Source: Acanthornis magna (Eukaryota > Chordata > Aves > Passeriformes > Acanthizidae). From it: a DNA stretch of 64,000 nucleotides. A model generated the notes under the pieces. It was not told the DNA's origin and made no database searches. It saw only the letters and a program-made list of their open reading frames with translations. The stretch lies in contig JAWUZG010000001.1 of assembly GCA_036785705.1 (NCBI GenBank), positions 8,866,001 to 8,930,000 on the forward strand, given 5' to 3'. The translations under genes and the position numbers were made by a program. Below, in pieces: positions 35,959 through 49,172 of this stretch (its first letter is position 1; every line of letters begins with the position of its first letter).

Positions 35959-38900
35959 GTAAGTGAAAGCTCTCTTGACCCTGCTGACCATTTAGTATTT
36001 TAAACTTTTGCCTATGAATGTGTCACTGTTGACATAATTTTCTGTAACTATCTTTTGTAATTTAAAGAAAGAAACTACATTTCTTTTGAGTAAGTAGAGG
36101 CCATTGTAAATTATTCAAAAATTCTACACTTACATATTTTCCTAGATTCTCATGTTTCACTTTCCTGGGTGTTTTTTTCTTATATTTTTGATCTCCCCAT
36201 TTTGACTGTTAAATCCTTGGTGAAGCACAGCATACATGCCACCACATTTTATTGCACTACTTTTTTTCTTAGTCAACCAATAAGAAGATGTGAAATTATC
36301 AATGAAAATAGAATCTCACCTACTTTCACTTCAAAGTGACATTTATTAAAGAAATTTCAAATCTGTTTATTTTTATAAAAATGTCTTTGACAAGTTTTCA
36401 CATTGTCCTTGGTAGTTAGAAAGTAACCCATAGCACAAAGTACTATTTGAAGACCTATACAAAACAGTACTGAGCCATCAAGATGCTCGTTTTGGTTAAA
36501 TTTCTCATGTTCTTGGAAATCTATCACATATTTTTCAAAATGAGATTAAAAGGGCTTAGACTTATTCACTCCTTTTGTAAAGAATGTCTTAGCTATGAAT
36601 ACTGTTCTAAATTGTCTGGAGCCTTTGCACTTATTAAGATCAATTCTTAAAAGTAGTTTACTACTACTTGAAAGCTTCTTCACCACTGCCATTACTTGCA
36701 CATACCACCTTTCAATTCATTTTATAAATTACTTGAACCTATAGATCAAAATATGTCATAAATTACCCATAAAATATTGGAGCTGATCCAGACTAGCCCA
36801 TTAATATTAGCTGGACCCGGAGACCTAGAATATTCAAATTTCTTCAGCATGCAAAGGGATAGTCTGAAGGAAATACATTATTGTCTCAGACACTGGGTTG
36901 ATACTGTTCTTACTTGCCCTGGCTCTTACACATTAGTTACAGCATCACCATCTCCTCTTTGCCTTCAGTATTCCCAGTCCCCAGAAGAAGGGATATGCTG
37001 GGGGAACACCAGAGTTTGTTTTACATCAACTCAAAGTAAACCCTAATCTAGTCTCGAAGTTTCATCTCATATGCCTGAAATTAAGATCCCAAATTTAAAT
37101 CTATGTTCTTGAATAAATTTCTGGCTTTTTTTGAGGAATACCAGCTATCTTATTCACCCTTAATATGGATTTGAGAACTTACTTAGACCCCTGTAAAAAG
37201 TATTTAATCTTCAATTATAAACTGTTAGGCATAGGAAGTAAACTTTTCAGTGTGTTTACAAATACACTGTTTGTTGGTATGCGATGTTTATATGTTGGCT
37301 GGTATTCTCAAGACAACGTACAAAAAGAGACTATGATTTTTCAAATTTTAAAACTCTTTGAAGTATGGATCAGGATACTGTGTGGAGTAGGCCAAATAGG
37401 TTTCAAAGAAGTAGGACTAGCTTTGAGCAAAGTTTGGAAATAGTTTTCAGACATCTCTCCTCTTTAACTTTTTGTTGTGCATCAAGGCCTAGACTAATAA
37501 ATAAATAAAAATATTTGCTTGAGCTGAAGTGTTATTCCCCAAAGTGATAGAATTTGGTATACGATAAGTTAAAAGGAAAATAATCCATTCCATAGTTAGC
37601 AAGGATTTTTTCTAGCTCAGTACCTCTATTGAAAAAAACTCTTGGCTTCACATAGTGCTCTAACGAACAGAAAACCCTTTGCAAATAATCATTTCCCATA
37701 TCAATAGCTTTTAGAAGTGGAGTAGTTTAACAAAAATCTGTCCACTCAACAGTCAGAACCATCTTCTGTGGTTGAAGTCAAGCCAAAAGCGCAGACTTCC
37801 TGCATTGAAACAAATCTCTCTGTGACACAATTAAGAAAACATTTTAAATGCCATATGCATACATGAGACACATATTTCTGTGGCATCTTCTTTCATCCTG
37901 ATCCCCAGTATAGGCTTGATCCATGTTTGTCTTCCATAAAATTGTGGGAATATAGAGCTGATGTCAACTACAGAGATTCACTTACACCCCAGAAGATTAT
38001 ATATTGCATTACAAGATATATTACATCATTCAATAAAATAATATCATTCAATAAATTTAATTATTCATGGATGCTTTCGTCAAGTTTTCTCAGCACTTCT
38101 TTGACCAACATGAACTCTTATCTTTTACTTATATAATCTACTGTATTAAGGAGTATATGCTTCACCAGAGGAAGAACTTCTAACTCATAGGCTGGAGTTA
38201 CACTAGAGCCTGTGTTTAAATGGTATAATTGCATTTGAGCTCTGTCCAAGAGGCATCTGGAAATCATATACAAGACTTTTTCAGCCAGCTGCCTGGATAA
38301 ACTAAGAATTAAAAGTCATGAAGCTGCTAGGCCCAAAGAAAGAAAGTGAGGGATGAAAAGCAAGACTGCAGTAACCTCCTCCCAGTTTTTCAGAAGCATC
38401 CCACCTTCCAGCTAATCCTGGGAACTTAAATTTCTTATCTTCTTACGTCACTATCCCTTCAGCATTTTCTGTAAGCTTTGATTGCACAGTTCCCAACCAG
38501 GTCTTGTCTGCATTCATTCATATCCCTTATTTGTAAATAGCTGCCTCCAAAGATCTCTGTTCTCCCTGACATTTTTGTTTCATTAATGCCATAAGCACAC
38601 ATTTTAGGAAATTCAATTTGTCAAGCCTTGGATTGCTTTTATTCTCTACATAGTGCTACTGTTTCCTGAAGAGGGAAACAACAGGAAGGAAATCCATTAC
38701 TGAGTCAAGTAATTATCGTCTGAGTATATAAGAGGGAGAGTTCCAAGACAGCACTGTTTCCTACCATATGGCAGTGTCAGGTTGGTTATCTTCAGGAAGG
38801 ACATACCCTAAAAGTGCACAGGAAAAGTTCAGCTACTTGGATTTTTTTAAGTACTTCTTATCTCAAAGCAAGTTTGTCTTATCTCCTGGCAAGACCTTCT

Positions 38901-39659
38901 TTTGATCTTCTAAAAATAGGGCAGAGAAATGAACAATCATGACCTGGAAAATTCAAAAAGAGCTAGTGCTAGATTTTTGTTTCTCTCTGTTACTAAACAG
39001 CTCATTTTTATACTGCTATAGCTCTGAATTTCTACAGAGCCTTTTATCATAGGGTTTCCCCACAGTCAGCACTCACCAGGACCTCATGAAAGCCTCCTGC
39101 TTCCCAGTCAGGGAGGGAGTGAAGCAAGTTCTGCATCACAGTTCTGTGAGGAGCACAAGCACAAGCAGCCTGACTCGAAGCAGAGCAAGAGCTAGACCAA
39201 CGTGCTGCCTCTAGCTCATCCTTACCTAATGATAGCAAGAAAGGGGCTTCAAGCAGGAAGTTTCCATGAAAAAGGATGACTTTCATTCTACAGGAATGTT
39301 TTTTCACCTAAGGAACAAGAAGAACCTGCAAGACCCTGTGTGATGGGAAGATTTCAGTTTGTAATGATCGCATATGAATTACAAAGCACTGCTCTTTCTG
39401 CATGGGAAATAGTTTCATAGAGACAATCAAATAATGCATAAGTACAAAACCAGAGTGCAACTCTATTTTGTAAATCACAGCACCTTCAAAAATGGTTTGG
39501 CAAGCTGTTACCTATCAGCTCTTCTCTCTTAGCTGTCACCAGCCTCTGCTCTCCCCTATGACCTGTGCTGAAAGCTACAAGTAGCCAAAAAAGGAACATG
39601 AGGGGTTTCCAAAGACTGAGAAGGATTACCACATCTAAAACAACTGCTTAAAAGCAAAA

Positions 39660-39792
39660 GAAGGGAAATTGGTTTATGCTTTCTCTCTTTGCTGTGTCTT
39701 TCTGCTTTTCTTTGTTTTTCTTTTTTGTTTTGGGTTTTGGTTTGTTTTTTTTTTAACTCTCTTCCCCCTTCTCTTCTTATTTCTTCTCCATG
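39660..39792 (+). repeat. Pyrimidine-rich low-complexity tract
   Basis: The plus strand is dominated by T and C, with interspersed TTTTG/GGTTTTGG blocks and an 11-T run. It is low complexity and not an acceptor for any exon I can identify. Confidence 0.7.
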
Positions 39793-41248
39793 ATGAAGAA
39801 AACCTACCTAACTTTCTTCTGTGACATTATTTTTTCAAGTTGATACTTTTTCCTTTTTTCTTGTCCTACTATTAATTCTAAGCAAAAACCTTTGCCTCCT
39901 TTCTCCTTAAGAAAACTGCTAGATTGTAATGACAGTGTGACTCTTCTGATAACCAGATTAGGTATAGAAGCTAGAAAATGGAACATCAGATCACGAATTT
40001 CTTATTCATGAAAAAAATATTACTTCATATGCAGCAGATTGCTACAGCTGTAACTAGAACTCTGTAGTTGTTATTAGGAGACCTCATTCACCTGAATTTT
40101 AAATTTTTGCATTTATAAATTCTCCTTATCCTATCTTATATTTTATGTTGAGCTCTGTTTATTGTAGATTCACAGTTTATAACAAACTTTGTTAACACCC
40201 CTGCAGGCAGACATTAGTCAACCAGGAGTCACAAAGCTGTTGGGAATCATAATACCATAATATTTCTCTAATTATAATAGGAATTTGAGGTTGTATTCCT
40301 CTAAGGGAAGCAGTAAAATAAAACATTTTTTGCATTGATTGGGTTACATTTGCCCTTCAGTTAGTGTGGTAGCCAAGGCTGGTGATGTGACACAGAAATG
40401 CCAGAAGGAAGAATGAGATAAGCCAGTGATAAGCTCTCATTAAAAGTGATATCTGAACAATTACAGTTCTACCTTTAACTGGAAGGACAAAGGTTACTTT
40501 CTTCAAAATCTCCCGTGTTATTTTCTCCTCTGACCACAGTATTTTGAACTTTCCAAGTCCCTTTCAAGTCTATCAGCTGTTTTATCAATGTTGGTTTTTT
40601 TACTGCCAGAGATTTAAACAAATTGGAAAAGAATCAAAAAGCAAAGTTCACCAACAGCTGTGAAATATGTAAATGACTAATGCAATTGCATAATTAGCCT
40701 TCATGAAATAAGGTGTTTTCTTAGGCAGACATAAATACCTTTCTATAAGGGTCACAGACAAGCACTTCATATTCTCAGGCCACCTTTCCTCTGGAGTATC
40801 ACTGCAGGTTTTCAGCACAGATATGCATTAAAGTAGGAAAGATTTATCAGACGGTATTATACTGACCCATAATGTGTAACTCTGAAAATACCAGTCTTGC
40901 AGAAGAATACTAAGGCAATCGGCGTTTCCTAAATTTGCTACTCATGGAACATAAAAATAATAAAAAAATTTAGGTGTGTAGAACTGAATGCATTATCACC
41001 TGAAGGTTTCTGTGGCATAGTCTACAGCTAAGCAGAATTTTCTTGCCAGTGCTTGTTGGCTGAAGAGCTACAGTTAAAAATTAAAGACTGAAAATACTAA
41101 AAATTGAAGGAAAAATTTCACATAATTGCTACTACAAATTTTTTCAGACAGTATTTTCCTGACAAAAAATAGTTGCCTCTAACATTTTCCCCATTTTTTC
41201 TCAATTTTAGTCTAAAAAGAAACCACATTTTGGTTATGGTGGTTTAAA

Positions 41249-41290
41249 ATATATGCATACACATATGTGTGCAGATGTATATATGTATGT
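41249..41290. repeat. TA/CA/TG-rich microsatellite-like stretch
   Basis: Alternating purine/pyrimidine steps include the palindrome ACACATATGTGT, followed by GTATATATGTATG. It is a degenerate dinucleotide repeat. Confidence 0.65.
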
Positions 41291-42740
41291 TGAGCTATGA
41301 TAGCATTAAGTACATAGTATTCTGAAGTGTTGTATAAAGGGGGTTTTATATAGGTAAAGGGTTCAGGACTGTAAACTAGAAAAACTAGGTTCTAGTTTCA
41401 AACCTCCTTTGCGTTCAGTTTAGTATATCTTTCAATATTTCTATTCACCAGTTAGTGCCCTTTATGTCAGTAAGTCATGCTTGCCTTCCCTTAGTAAATA
41501 AAAGCATTGGGAAATTGCTAATTAATATGTATTATCATCAAACTACCCCTTGAACTAGAGTGTGAGCAACTGAGGTATAGGAAGGGAATTCCTCAAAGTA
41601 ATTTCCAAACAGCCCATGTTGGTGTTTTCCTTGCACCTATTGCTACCCCAAGCAATAGCATGGACAAGGTCTAAGAACTTATATTACTAAATGGATATAA
41701 CCCTTTCTTTTTAGCAAGAGATGATGTATAATAAAAGGAGAGGAAATTTAGCAGACTAATGTCAAACAGTTTTATATTGTTCGTCACTGCAGAAAGAATT
41801 ACTCACCATGACAAAATGGATTTGTTGCTTATATGAAGTGACAGTGAAACCAAAAGCATTTTCAAATGGAATTATGAGTATATCATCATCACAGTGCCAT
41901 GGATGTAAAATGATTTTGATTGCTGGATTGCAAAGTAGGTCCCAAGTGACCTCTGCTAATATGAAGTGTCAGTTTTACAGCTGATGGCGGTGTTAAAGAT
42001 GCAGTATTTCTTTCTCTTTAATAATTTACACTTTACTAAAAGGTATACAAATAGATTTTTTGATCGGCTAAGTGGCAGCGTGTACTTAAGCAGTCAAAGA
42101 AATAACTTAAGAGAACTGACTTGCAGGCATAGGGGAGTTGGCCACTGGTGCATGAGGCAAGTGGGTGCTGCATTGCTATGAGCTGTGTCAAAGGGCTGCT
42201 TGCACAGCTTTGGAAAGGTCATTGCAGCATAATCACACTCATTCTTGTCATTTGTGAAACTCCTATTTACCTAAAGAATGCTAGTACGGAGATGCTGAAA
42301 TATAAATGTTCCCTCGTGCTAGTTTTGTTCCATGTATTTAGCATTTAACAAAAGCTGCTCCAGAAAATAGCAGAATATGGAAAACAATATTGTCATCCCT
42401 ACCTTTCATCAGCATAATTCTTCCTCCAGAGAATACCAGTGGCTCCACTGGTGCAAATAAAAATACCTTTGTGTCATGTTGTGAGTGAATTTTGCTCCTA
42501 TGGCTGTATCTTGACAGCCAAGGAACCCACTATTTTCACCATTGGTTTCCTTAAAATCAGGATTATGTCCTGAGTCTTGTTTATTGCTTGTCTGTTTTCA
42601 TAAATACTTTAGTTTTCACTTTAAAAACTATGAGTGTAATTTATTTTAGACTAAACATGAATGCAGATATGCAAGCCTCTTACTATTCTGTCTTCCAATA
42701 GCAAAATTAATCTTGGCTTTGCAGTCATCTGACATGCAAA

Positions 42741-42805
42741 GAATTGTAGAATTATTACCACAGAATGGTTTGGGTTGGAAGGAACCTACTTCCAACCCCC
42801 AAATC
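42741..42805 (-). mobile_element. CR1 LINE 3'-end fragment, antisense
   Basis: CACAGAATGGTTTGGGTTGG followed by AAGGAACC and CTTCCAACCCCC is the reverse-complemented tail of avian CR1 elements. Only about 65 bases are recognisable, and they lie antisense to MAGI2. Confidence 0.75.
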
Positions 42806-45800
42806 TTGATGTATGCCAAGACTCCTCAAAATGTACAGCTGCATCCTTGTTCTCCAGAGCACAGGGAGTCATCACCATGGTGGAGATTTATTTTGATTAC
42901 AGTTATATACAAGTAGCAGTTCAAAAGATTTCTTAGTTTTACTTTCCTAATTCTTGATTCTAGGGCAGGTTAGCTGAAATAAAAAAAAATTAAATCAGTG
43001 AATTTAACAACAATTTTATTATACTTTCAAGCTCTACTTTGTAATTACTCAATTCCTATTTCACATGGAAAACTAAAACTACTCTGCAGCAACGCAGCTG
43101 CAGAGGTTCAACCAGAAAGGTATCATAGGGAGAATACAGAAATCTTATGTCATCATTTTTAAAACTTTCAGCACTTTGAATGCCTCTTCATGGTGGCAGT
43201 AATGGGCAGACTTGTCTCTTTGTCCTAACTTCTCCAAAACTGCCTTCTGCTGCCTCATTTCCTATGAGGTGGAGGCAGGACATTTGGTAGATTTAAAAAA
43301 AATCTATTAAAAGTTTAAAAAATATCATAATTAATTTAATAATAAATAAATTGAAAGTTTCACATTTCCTTGTGTAAAGGTTAGTTTCCTATAAAACCTA
43401 ATTGACAGATTTATATAAAACAAAGCTCGCTAGAGTCTCTCAGTATTTTGGTAAAATTAGCAGTTCAGTTTGTTCTTAGCACATAGAAGGCACAAGAATG
43501 TGCGTCAATGATGTGCATTCTGCTCAGCTGAGGACCAGGCCCAGCAGTCCTCCATCTTCTGTTGGAAGTTACTTTTCTGTAGGATCTTTGAGCACAAAAC
43601 TAGGTGAGTTTTGAAAAAAACTACTTATCTCTGCGTTTGACAGGTGGAAACAGTGCTAATTCAGTCCCTTCATCCATGTGAAAGGTTCTTCACAGATCTT
43701 TCTTCTTTTGAAGTTTTCTACTGTTTGCTAACAGTGTGCTTGTCACATGAGCACAGCTATTTAGAGGATATATTTTGTTTTCCAAAGTGTCAGTGACATT
43801 ATCACAATTATCCTGTACTGCACAGAAAGCCATACTGCTGAGAGCAAATTCTTCCTGAAATGAACATTGCTTTGCTATGGTTACCAAAACGACAAGTCTG
43901 CACTTAGGTTTATCTTTCTGATGATCAGACATTTAAAAATAAGGCTTGATTCAACATCTTCAGTATAGCACAGTCCCAAGTTTCGTGTGTGTGAATTCCT
44001 AAACTACAGTGAAAACACATGCTAGGTGCTGAATGGTTGATTACAGGATGATAATTAACACTGAGAATCCACATGAAATTCTTCAAGGCAAAGGAACAAA
44101 GCCATATCAGACTTCATGAGATTTGCTTTGAAGGAAACTACCTCATTGACAGGCACTTTTGTTCAACCACAAACAATACTTCCCAAAAAAAGACACTGCT
44201 AATTTAAAATATATGGCTGTCTGTTCTAACACAGCAAGTTGTTCCCTAATTGGTCACCACAGTTTGAGAATGGTGGAGATTCTTTCACTTTGCTGCTTGA
44301 GGCCAATTCTGGGCGATATTAGAGTGACTGCAAGCAGAAATGGAAACCATGAACCAGTCTTACAGCAGCTCCGAAGAGCAATTCTAACTGAGTGACCAAG
44401 AGGAAAAGCTTGTGTACTTTCAAACCTAAAAGCTTATTGAGACTATCAGGATGAAATTGGTTTCTCTACATTAAAATCATTTTGTCTCTTTTAAGAATTC
44501 CATTAAAATCTCGAAAGGCTGTGAATAAAAAAATCATTTCTCCAAGTTTGCAGTGGAGCAGCATCAAAGGTTTTGGTTTTCAGGAGCTCTGCTGGTGGAA
44601 TATTTTACATTTAGATAGCACGTCTCACCTGAAGGATCCCAAATCACAGTAAAGAATCTGAAGTGTGAAGGAATTGCCTCCTTTAACCACCAAAGACATG
44701 CAGGCACTTATGAAGTCAAACAGCAAAGCCCACGTGACACAACTCAGCACAGACAGTAAACACAAATACAACAGGAACACCAAACCCAAATGGATGTTCC
44801 CACCCAGTGGACCTGAATTTAGACAGGTCATGGTTGTTATCTAAATATTCTTACCAAAAAAGTTGCAAGACTTTCAGTCTTACATTCAGTGGTTACCATC
44901 TCCATTTTTGGGATATGTCTTTTGGAAAATATCCTTGCCCTACAACAGCCAGTTCAGTATTATCTCAAGTGAACTCTGAATTACTCAGCTGCTGCCATTG
45001 GCTGCCATCAGCCCGTGCTGCCTGTAGGAAGCAGTCCACCAGAAGGCAGGTGGCTTTAGTCCAAATCCTTCCAAGGTGATACACAGCTTCCCAGAGAGCA
45101 AATACTAAACCACGTCTCTCACCACACCCCTCTGTCTTAGGAAGACAGTACATACTATATATGCATCTATATGCAACTATATGTATAGGTTGCATCATTG
45201 TCCTAAAAATGCTGGTGTGAGACACCACTTTTATACCATTAAATATGCAGTGTATGATGTTCTGGCTTAGAGTCACATGAATGGGATACTGCTTTGTTTG
45301 CCCCTTTTTTGCGTGTAGGCCAACAGAAATCACCTCTGGCTTGGAATGCTTTGCAACTCAGTCTGGATGCTGCCAAGATAATAAAACAGAAATTCTTCTT
45401 CAGAACATTTCAAAATTAGCAAAGGAAGCATGACTGAATTCAGCTATGGACTCATCCAGATTCCTCTAATGCAAGCAAATTAGTTTTATATGAAAACAAA
45501 ACACTTATTTACTGCACTTCATCTAGTGAAATACAAATACTTTGAAATTACCTGCATGAAAATATATTAAAGGGATATGTGCATTTGCCTTCATGTACAA
45601 TCAGTTATTATTGGCAACATACGTCCCTCTAGCAAAATCTTCCTCTTCTTGATGATAAAAGACATTTTGCAATTGAGTTGTATTAAAGCAGGGGTCAAGT
45701 CATCTGTGGTCAAGTCATCCAAACACACCCATTAAACTTCCCTTTTTATTGCTGTACTTGAATAAGCACAAATATTGTCACTATTTTTCACAGTTTTAAC

Positions 45801-46077
45801 CACAGTAAAAATTTTATCTTCGTCAGAAGCTACATTGTGTTAAGGAAACATTACCACCTTACCATCTTTTTCACTTTGGACAGGGAGGTCTTAGTCTACC
45901 AGGAATATGTATATGTACCACACAGAAAGTCAAGAAGGAGGGGAGGAGAAAATAAAAGTTCAAGAAAAAATAGAAATTGCATTTTAGTAATTCAAAACAC
46001 AGCAGAGAAATTGATGCTGCATCTTTAAATAACTTGAGAAATGTATTTCACCTTTAATTCCCCATTTTCCTATTCAG

Positions 46078-46119
46078 AACAAGTGCTGCCCAGGACTGGT
46101 TTTCGAGCGGATTCCTCTG
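46078..46119 (+). CDS. MAGI2: MAGI2 42-nt exon, probably alternatively spliced
   Basis: The exon completes a Gln codon from the previous exon, then encodes QVLPRTGFRADSS and the first base of Gly. This corresponds to the VPPRTSFRMDSSG stretch of mammalian MAGI2 as I recall it. The acceptor is tattcag. The donor is G|GCAAGT, a GC donor. Both junctions are phase 1 and the length is 42 nt, so skipping removes exactly 14 residues and joins ...YESR-R-PDYKEL in frame. Human MAGI2 has isoforms differing by 14 residues; linking them to this exon is inference. It sits in the linker just before PDZ4. Confidence 0.93.
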
Positions 46120-46125
46120 GCAAGT
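46120..46125 (+). promoter_or_regulatory. MAGI2: Non-canonical GC 5' splice site (GCAAGT)
   Basis: The exon ends TCTG and the intron starts GCAAGT. Only cleavage after TCTG (46119) joins in frame with GT CCC GAT TAC at 51408. The nearest GT (46124-46125) would shift the frame. The rest of the site matches the U1 consensus well, as is usual for GC-AG introns. GC donors are often weak and linked to regulated exon inclusion. Confidence 0.88.
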
Positions 46126-49100
46126 ATTCTTCAGCCTTTGTTTTCTGTAAACTAGTGTACTTCATTTTATGTTTTAGCTATTCTTCTTTTTTTAATCATT
46201 TCTCCAGATGATGGACAGTCATGACTGTCCAGTCACCATTTTATTTTGTATAATCTTTGTGGGGTTGTAGAATGCTTATTCCAAATCTTTTTATAATCGA
46301 TTTGTATTTTGAGCAAGGAGAAGTATTTCTTTTTCCTCAACCAGTTTTTTTTATGTTTTACTGTGTTTTATGTGTACTTTCATATTAGTGTTCACTCTTT
46401 AACATTAAAGTTCCTGCTCAAATCTAAGATTAAGCAATAATTTTTGTAAATCTGAATTTAATTCTATCTTAATTCTATCACCAATTCCTTGCTCCCATAC
46501 ATATATCTTGTGCTGTAAAAATGTAAAAGCAAAAACTTTCAAAACTAGAAGATTTTTGGGGTGTTTGAGCCAACACTGATCTTGTAAAATGGCAATGGAC
46601 TTTTTAAAAAACAGCAGTATTTGATATCCCAATATGATCATGTTAAGTGAACAGTTAAAACAGCATCCCATGCCAAAAAAAGGCTGTTTTGACAATTCTG
46701 TTAAAGTTTTTTTAGTCCTACACAAGTTGGACAGGGATTCTAAATTAAATATAACATTGGACTAGTTTTGCATAACCCAGTAGGGTTTATACATTGAATA
46801 ACTCTGTTAGCACACCAGTTCTTTTTTCTTTTCTTTGATGATTTTCATACTGAAGATTTTATCTGCCAGCTTTCCTCTCTATAAATATCAAGAGGGAATA
46901 TGTATGCTTTTTTGAAAATCTACTCACATTGCAGACCAGCAGATCCATGAGTTTTCAAGCTTTTCACGTCTTTCAAGATCATCTGAAACTCAGATGAAGT
47001 TATTATAGTTTTGTGTCAATCACAATTCACGATTTATAATTATTTTTATGAAACAAAAATCTTCATCATCTTCAGCAAAGGAGTCCAAATTAGTTTTTCT
47101 TTTTAGTAGGTAGCTGAATATACCCAGAAAGACTGGAAAATTATTACAGGAAAGCACTTATTCTTTCCTTTAATTGCAATATAGAAGAGATTTGATTAAA
47201 ATTTTTATATCAACACTTACAGGATCCAAATACCAGGTTTATCACTGTAAAATCACATAGCACTTCTTCAACTTCTCTCACACAGAAAATTAATTAAGCA
47301 TTTTCAGGTATATATTTTCTCAACATTTAAGAAACAATTGCATGTATGCTCATCAGTGTGTAGTTCACTCAGCTATTCAGATGAACACAGTGCAGAAAGG
47401 TGGCTGGGAATTGACAATCACATCTTCACCTGTGGGATCTCACTATTATTCAGTAACAATCTATTCTGGTACCATTACATTTAAAGCTAATCCCCCATCG
47501 TTCAGGAACCAGAAAGAATTTCCCAATGCTCTTTACTGTCCTCACTGTGCAGCAATGATCAGATCACAGCTTGTCCAATACCATTCTCAAATTCATGGGG
47601 GAGCTAGCTGGTTTTATAGCCTAGTAAAGTGAATTCGTGTGAGTTTTTTTTCTTCCAGGCCAAATGAACTGTTAAGAAAGTTTTCCTTCACACAAAAAGA
47701 AGAAACAAAGTGGTATAACTATAAAAAAAAAAGATACTGAAGTTACTAGCAGGCAAAGTTAAAAAGTTCTTCTCCTAATATAAATGTGTAGAGAGGCAAG
47801 GAAGGACAGGGAGCATTATCATTCTGGCAGAGGATACCCATATTACATGATCAAAAATACTGACTTTAAGATTCAACTCTCAATAAAACTGGTAGGAGAC
47901 AGGACATTAAGGTAAATTAAGTTGACTGGAAGGATAAACAAAGTGGAAAAGACAGTGTTAATTCAGTATTGGCTTGTCTGCAAGCCTATTCCTTTCTTAT
48001 TTGGCATGAACCACAAGGTGCTAATCTAGGTTAGCGAGAGAAAACAAAAAGACATTTTCCATAATCAAGTTGTATTAACCAACAGTTTGTAGTATATTGC
48101 AAGGCACAGGAGTGTCATTTTCTGTAAGTACAGGTAATTTTCTCTGTATGATCAACTGAAAATCTGCTCCAGCAAGAAAACACAAAATTTAGTTTATCTA
48201 ACAATCCTTTGTGAGGAACAAAAAAGTACCAGAATCCTGGATAAGCAAGCACTAGAGGAATATCGGATGAAATGTAATCATTTACTTGGGTAAGAATACT
48301 TAATCAATGTATATTCAGAAATATTGAAACTGCTGCCACATAATCATAGGGGCTTTTAGTAAATCTGTGAAACATGAGCTCCTGTAGGAAAAGCACAAAG
48401 TAGTGAACAATTTACCTGTCTTTCAGAAACAAGAAAAAAGAATCTCAGCAGCAGCAAGGCCTTAGAACATATTTTTGATCAAAGACTAACTGCCGATATG
48501 GAGATAAACTGAGAACCATGCAAAGGGAATTTAGCCAAAGTTGGTTGGTCACACTAACCTGGTAACTGATTTTTTACACCAAACAAGTGATACGTGCTTA
48601 ATTAATCTATACTTTACATTTTACAAAATGCCAGTTATAATTGAAGCACTTCCATGCTAGCCTGAAAAAGACAGTGCTTAGCATGAAATATAAAGATGAA
48701 TGACTAGAAAGCAGCTAAGCAATTCTACTAGAAGAACAGTTTCTGGACTGAAAGAGTAATATTATTGGAGAGCTTTGCAATAAGCCTTCTGTCTTATTTC
48801 CATGAATCACTTAAGCACAAAAATTCAGGGTAGAAGTCAGGTCCACTTTCAGAGATGGAACTCCAGGCATCTATGGTGTGGCTGTCTCCAGAGCATTGGA
48901 GAAGTGGTCAGTGGAGTCATATCATACCCAGCATGAAAGCTGAAATAACCAGCAAATGGGTTTGTGTACCAGTCAGTCACTGGAGATGCTGTGATATTAT
49001 GATATTACTGCAGGGTGGGTGACCCAGTGACAAAGGCCACAAACACGCCCAGTCATCAGTGTCTCCCTTGCCTGTATGTTTGCTGGTAAGTTCTGTGTGC

Positions 49101-49127
49101 TGTTTGCTTGCAGAGGTTTGCAATAAC

Positions 49128-49172
49128 AGGATGCTGGACTGGATGACCCAGGAATCCTTTCCAGTCCTGTGT
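49128..49172 (+). mobile_element. Possible CR1 LINE tail fragment
   Basis: CTGGACTGGATGACCCAGGA followed by TCCTTTCCAGTCCTGTG resembles the 'ggactagatgacctccagaggtcccttccag' end of CR1. It is very short and could be chance. Confidence 0.4.

Larger units (their letters stand above)
35959..46077 (+). other. MAGI2: MAGI2 intron, 10.1 kb
   Basis: This GT-AG intron has donor GTAAGT at 35959 and acceptor tattcag ending at 46077. It is AT-rich with few recognisable elements: a pyrimidine-rich tract at 39660-39792, a TA/CA microsatellite at 41249-41290 and an antisense CR1 tail at 42741-42805. A modestly GC-richer stretch near 39050-39320 has an 86-codon minus-strand open frame that resembles no known family. 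I see no other exon. Confidence 0.9.

Noticed and set aside
47342..47632. 96-codon frame with a C-X2-C-X11-H-X3-H motif resembling a zinc finger
   Set aside because: The spacing differs from the usual C2H2 finger, there is no linker or repeat of fingers, and no splice or promoter signals. A chance pattern in intron.
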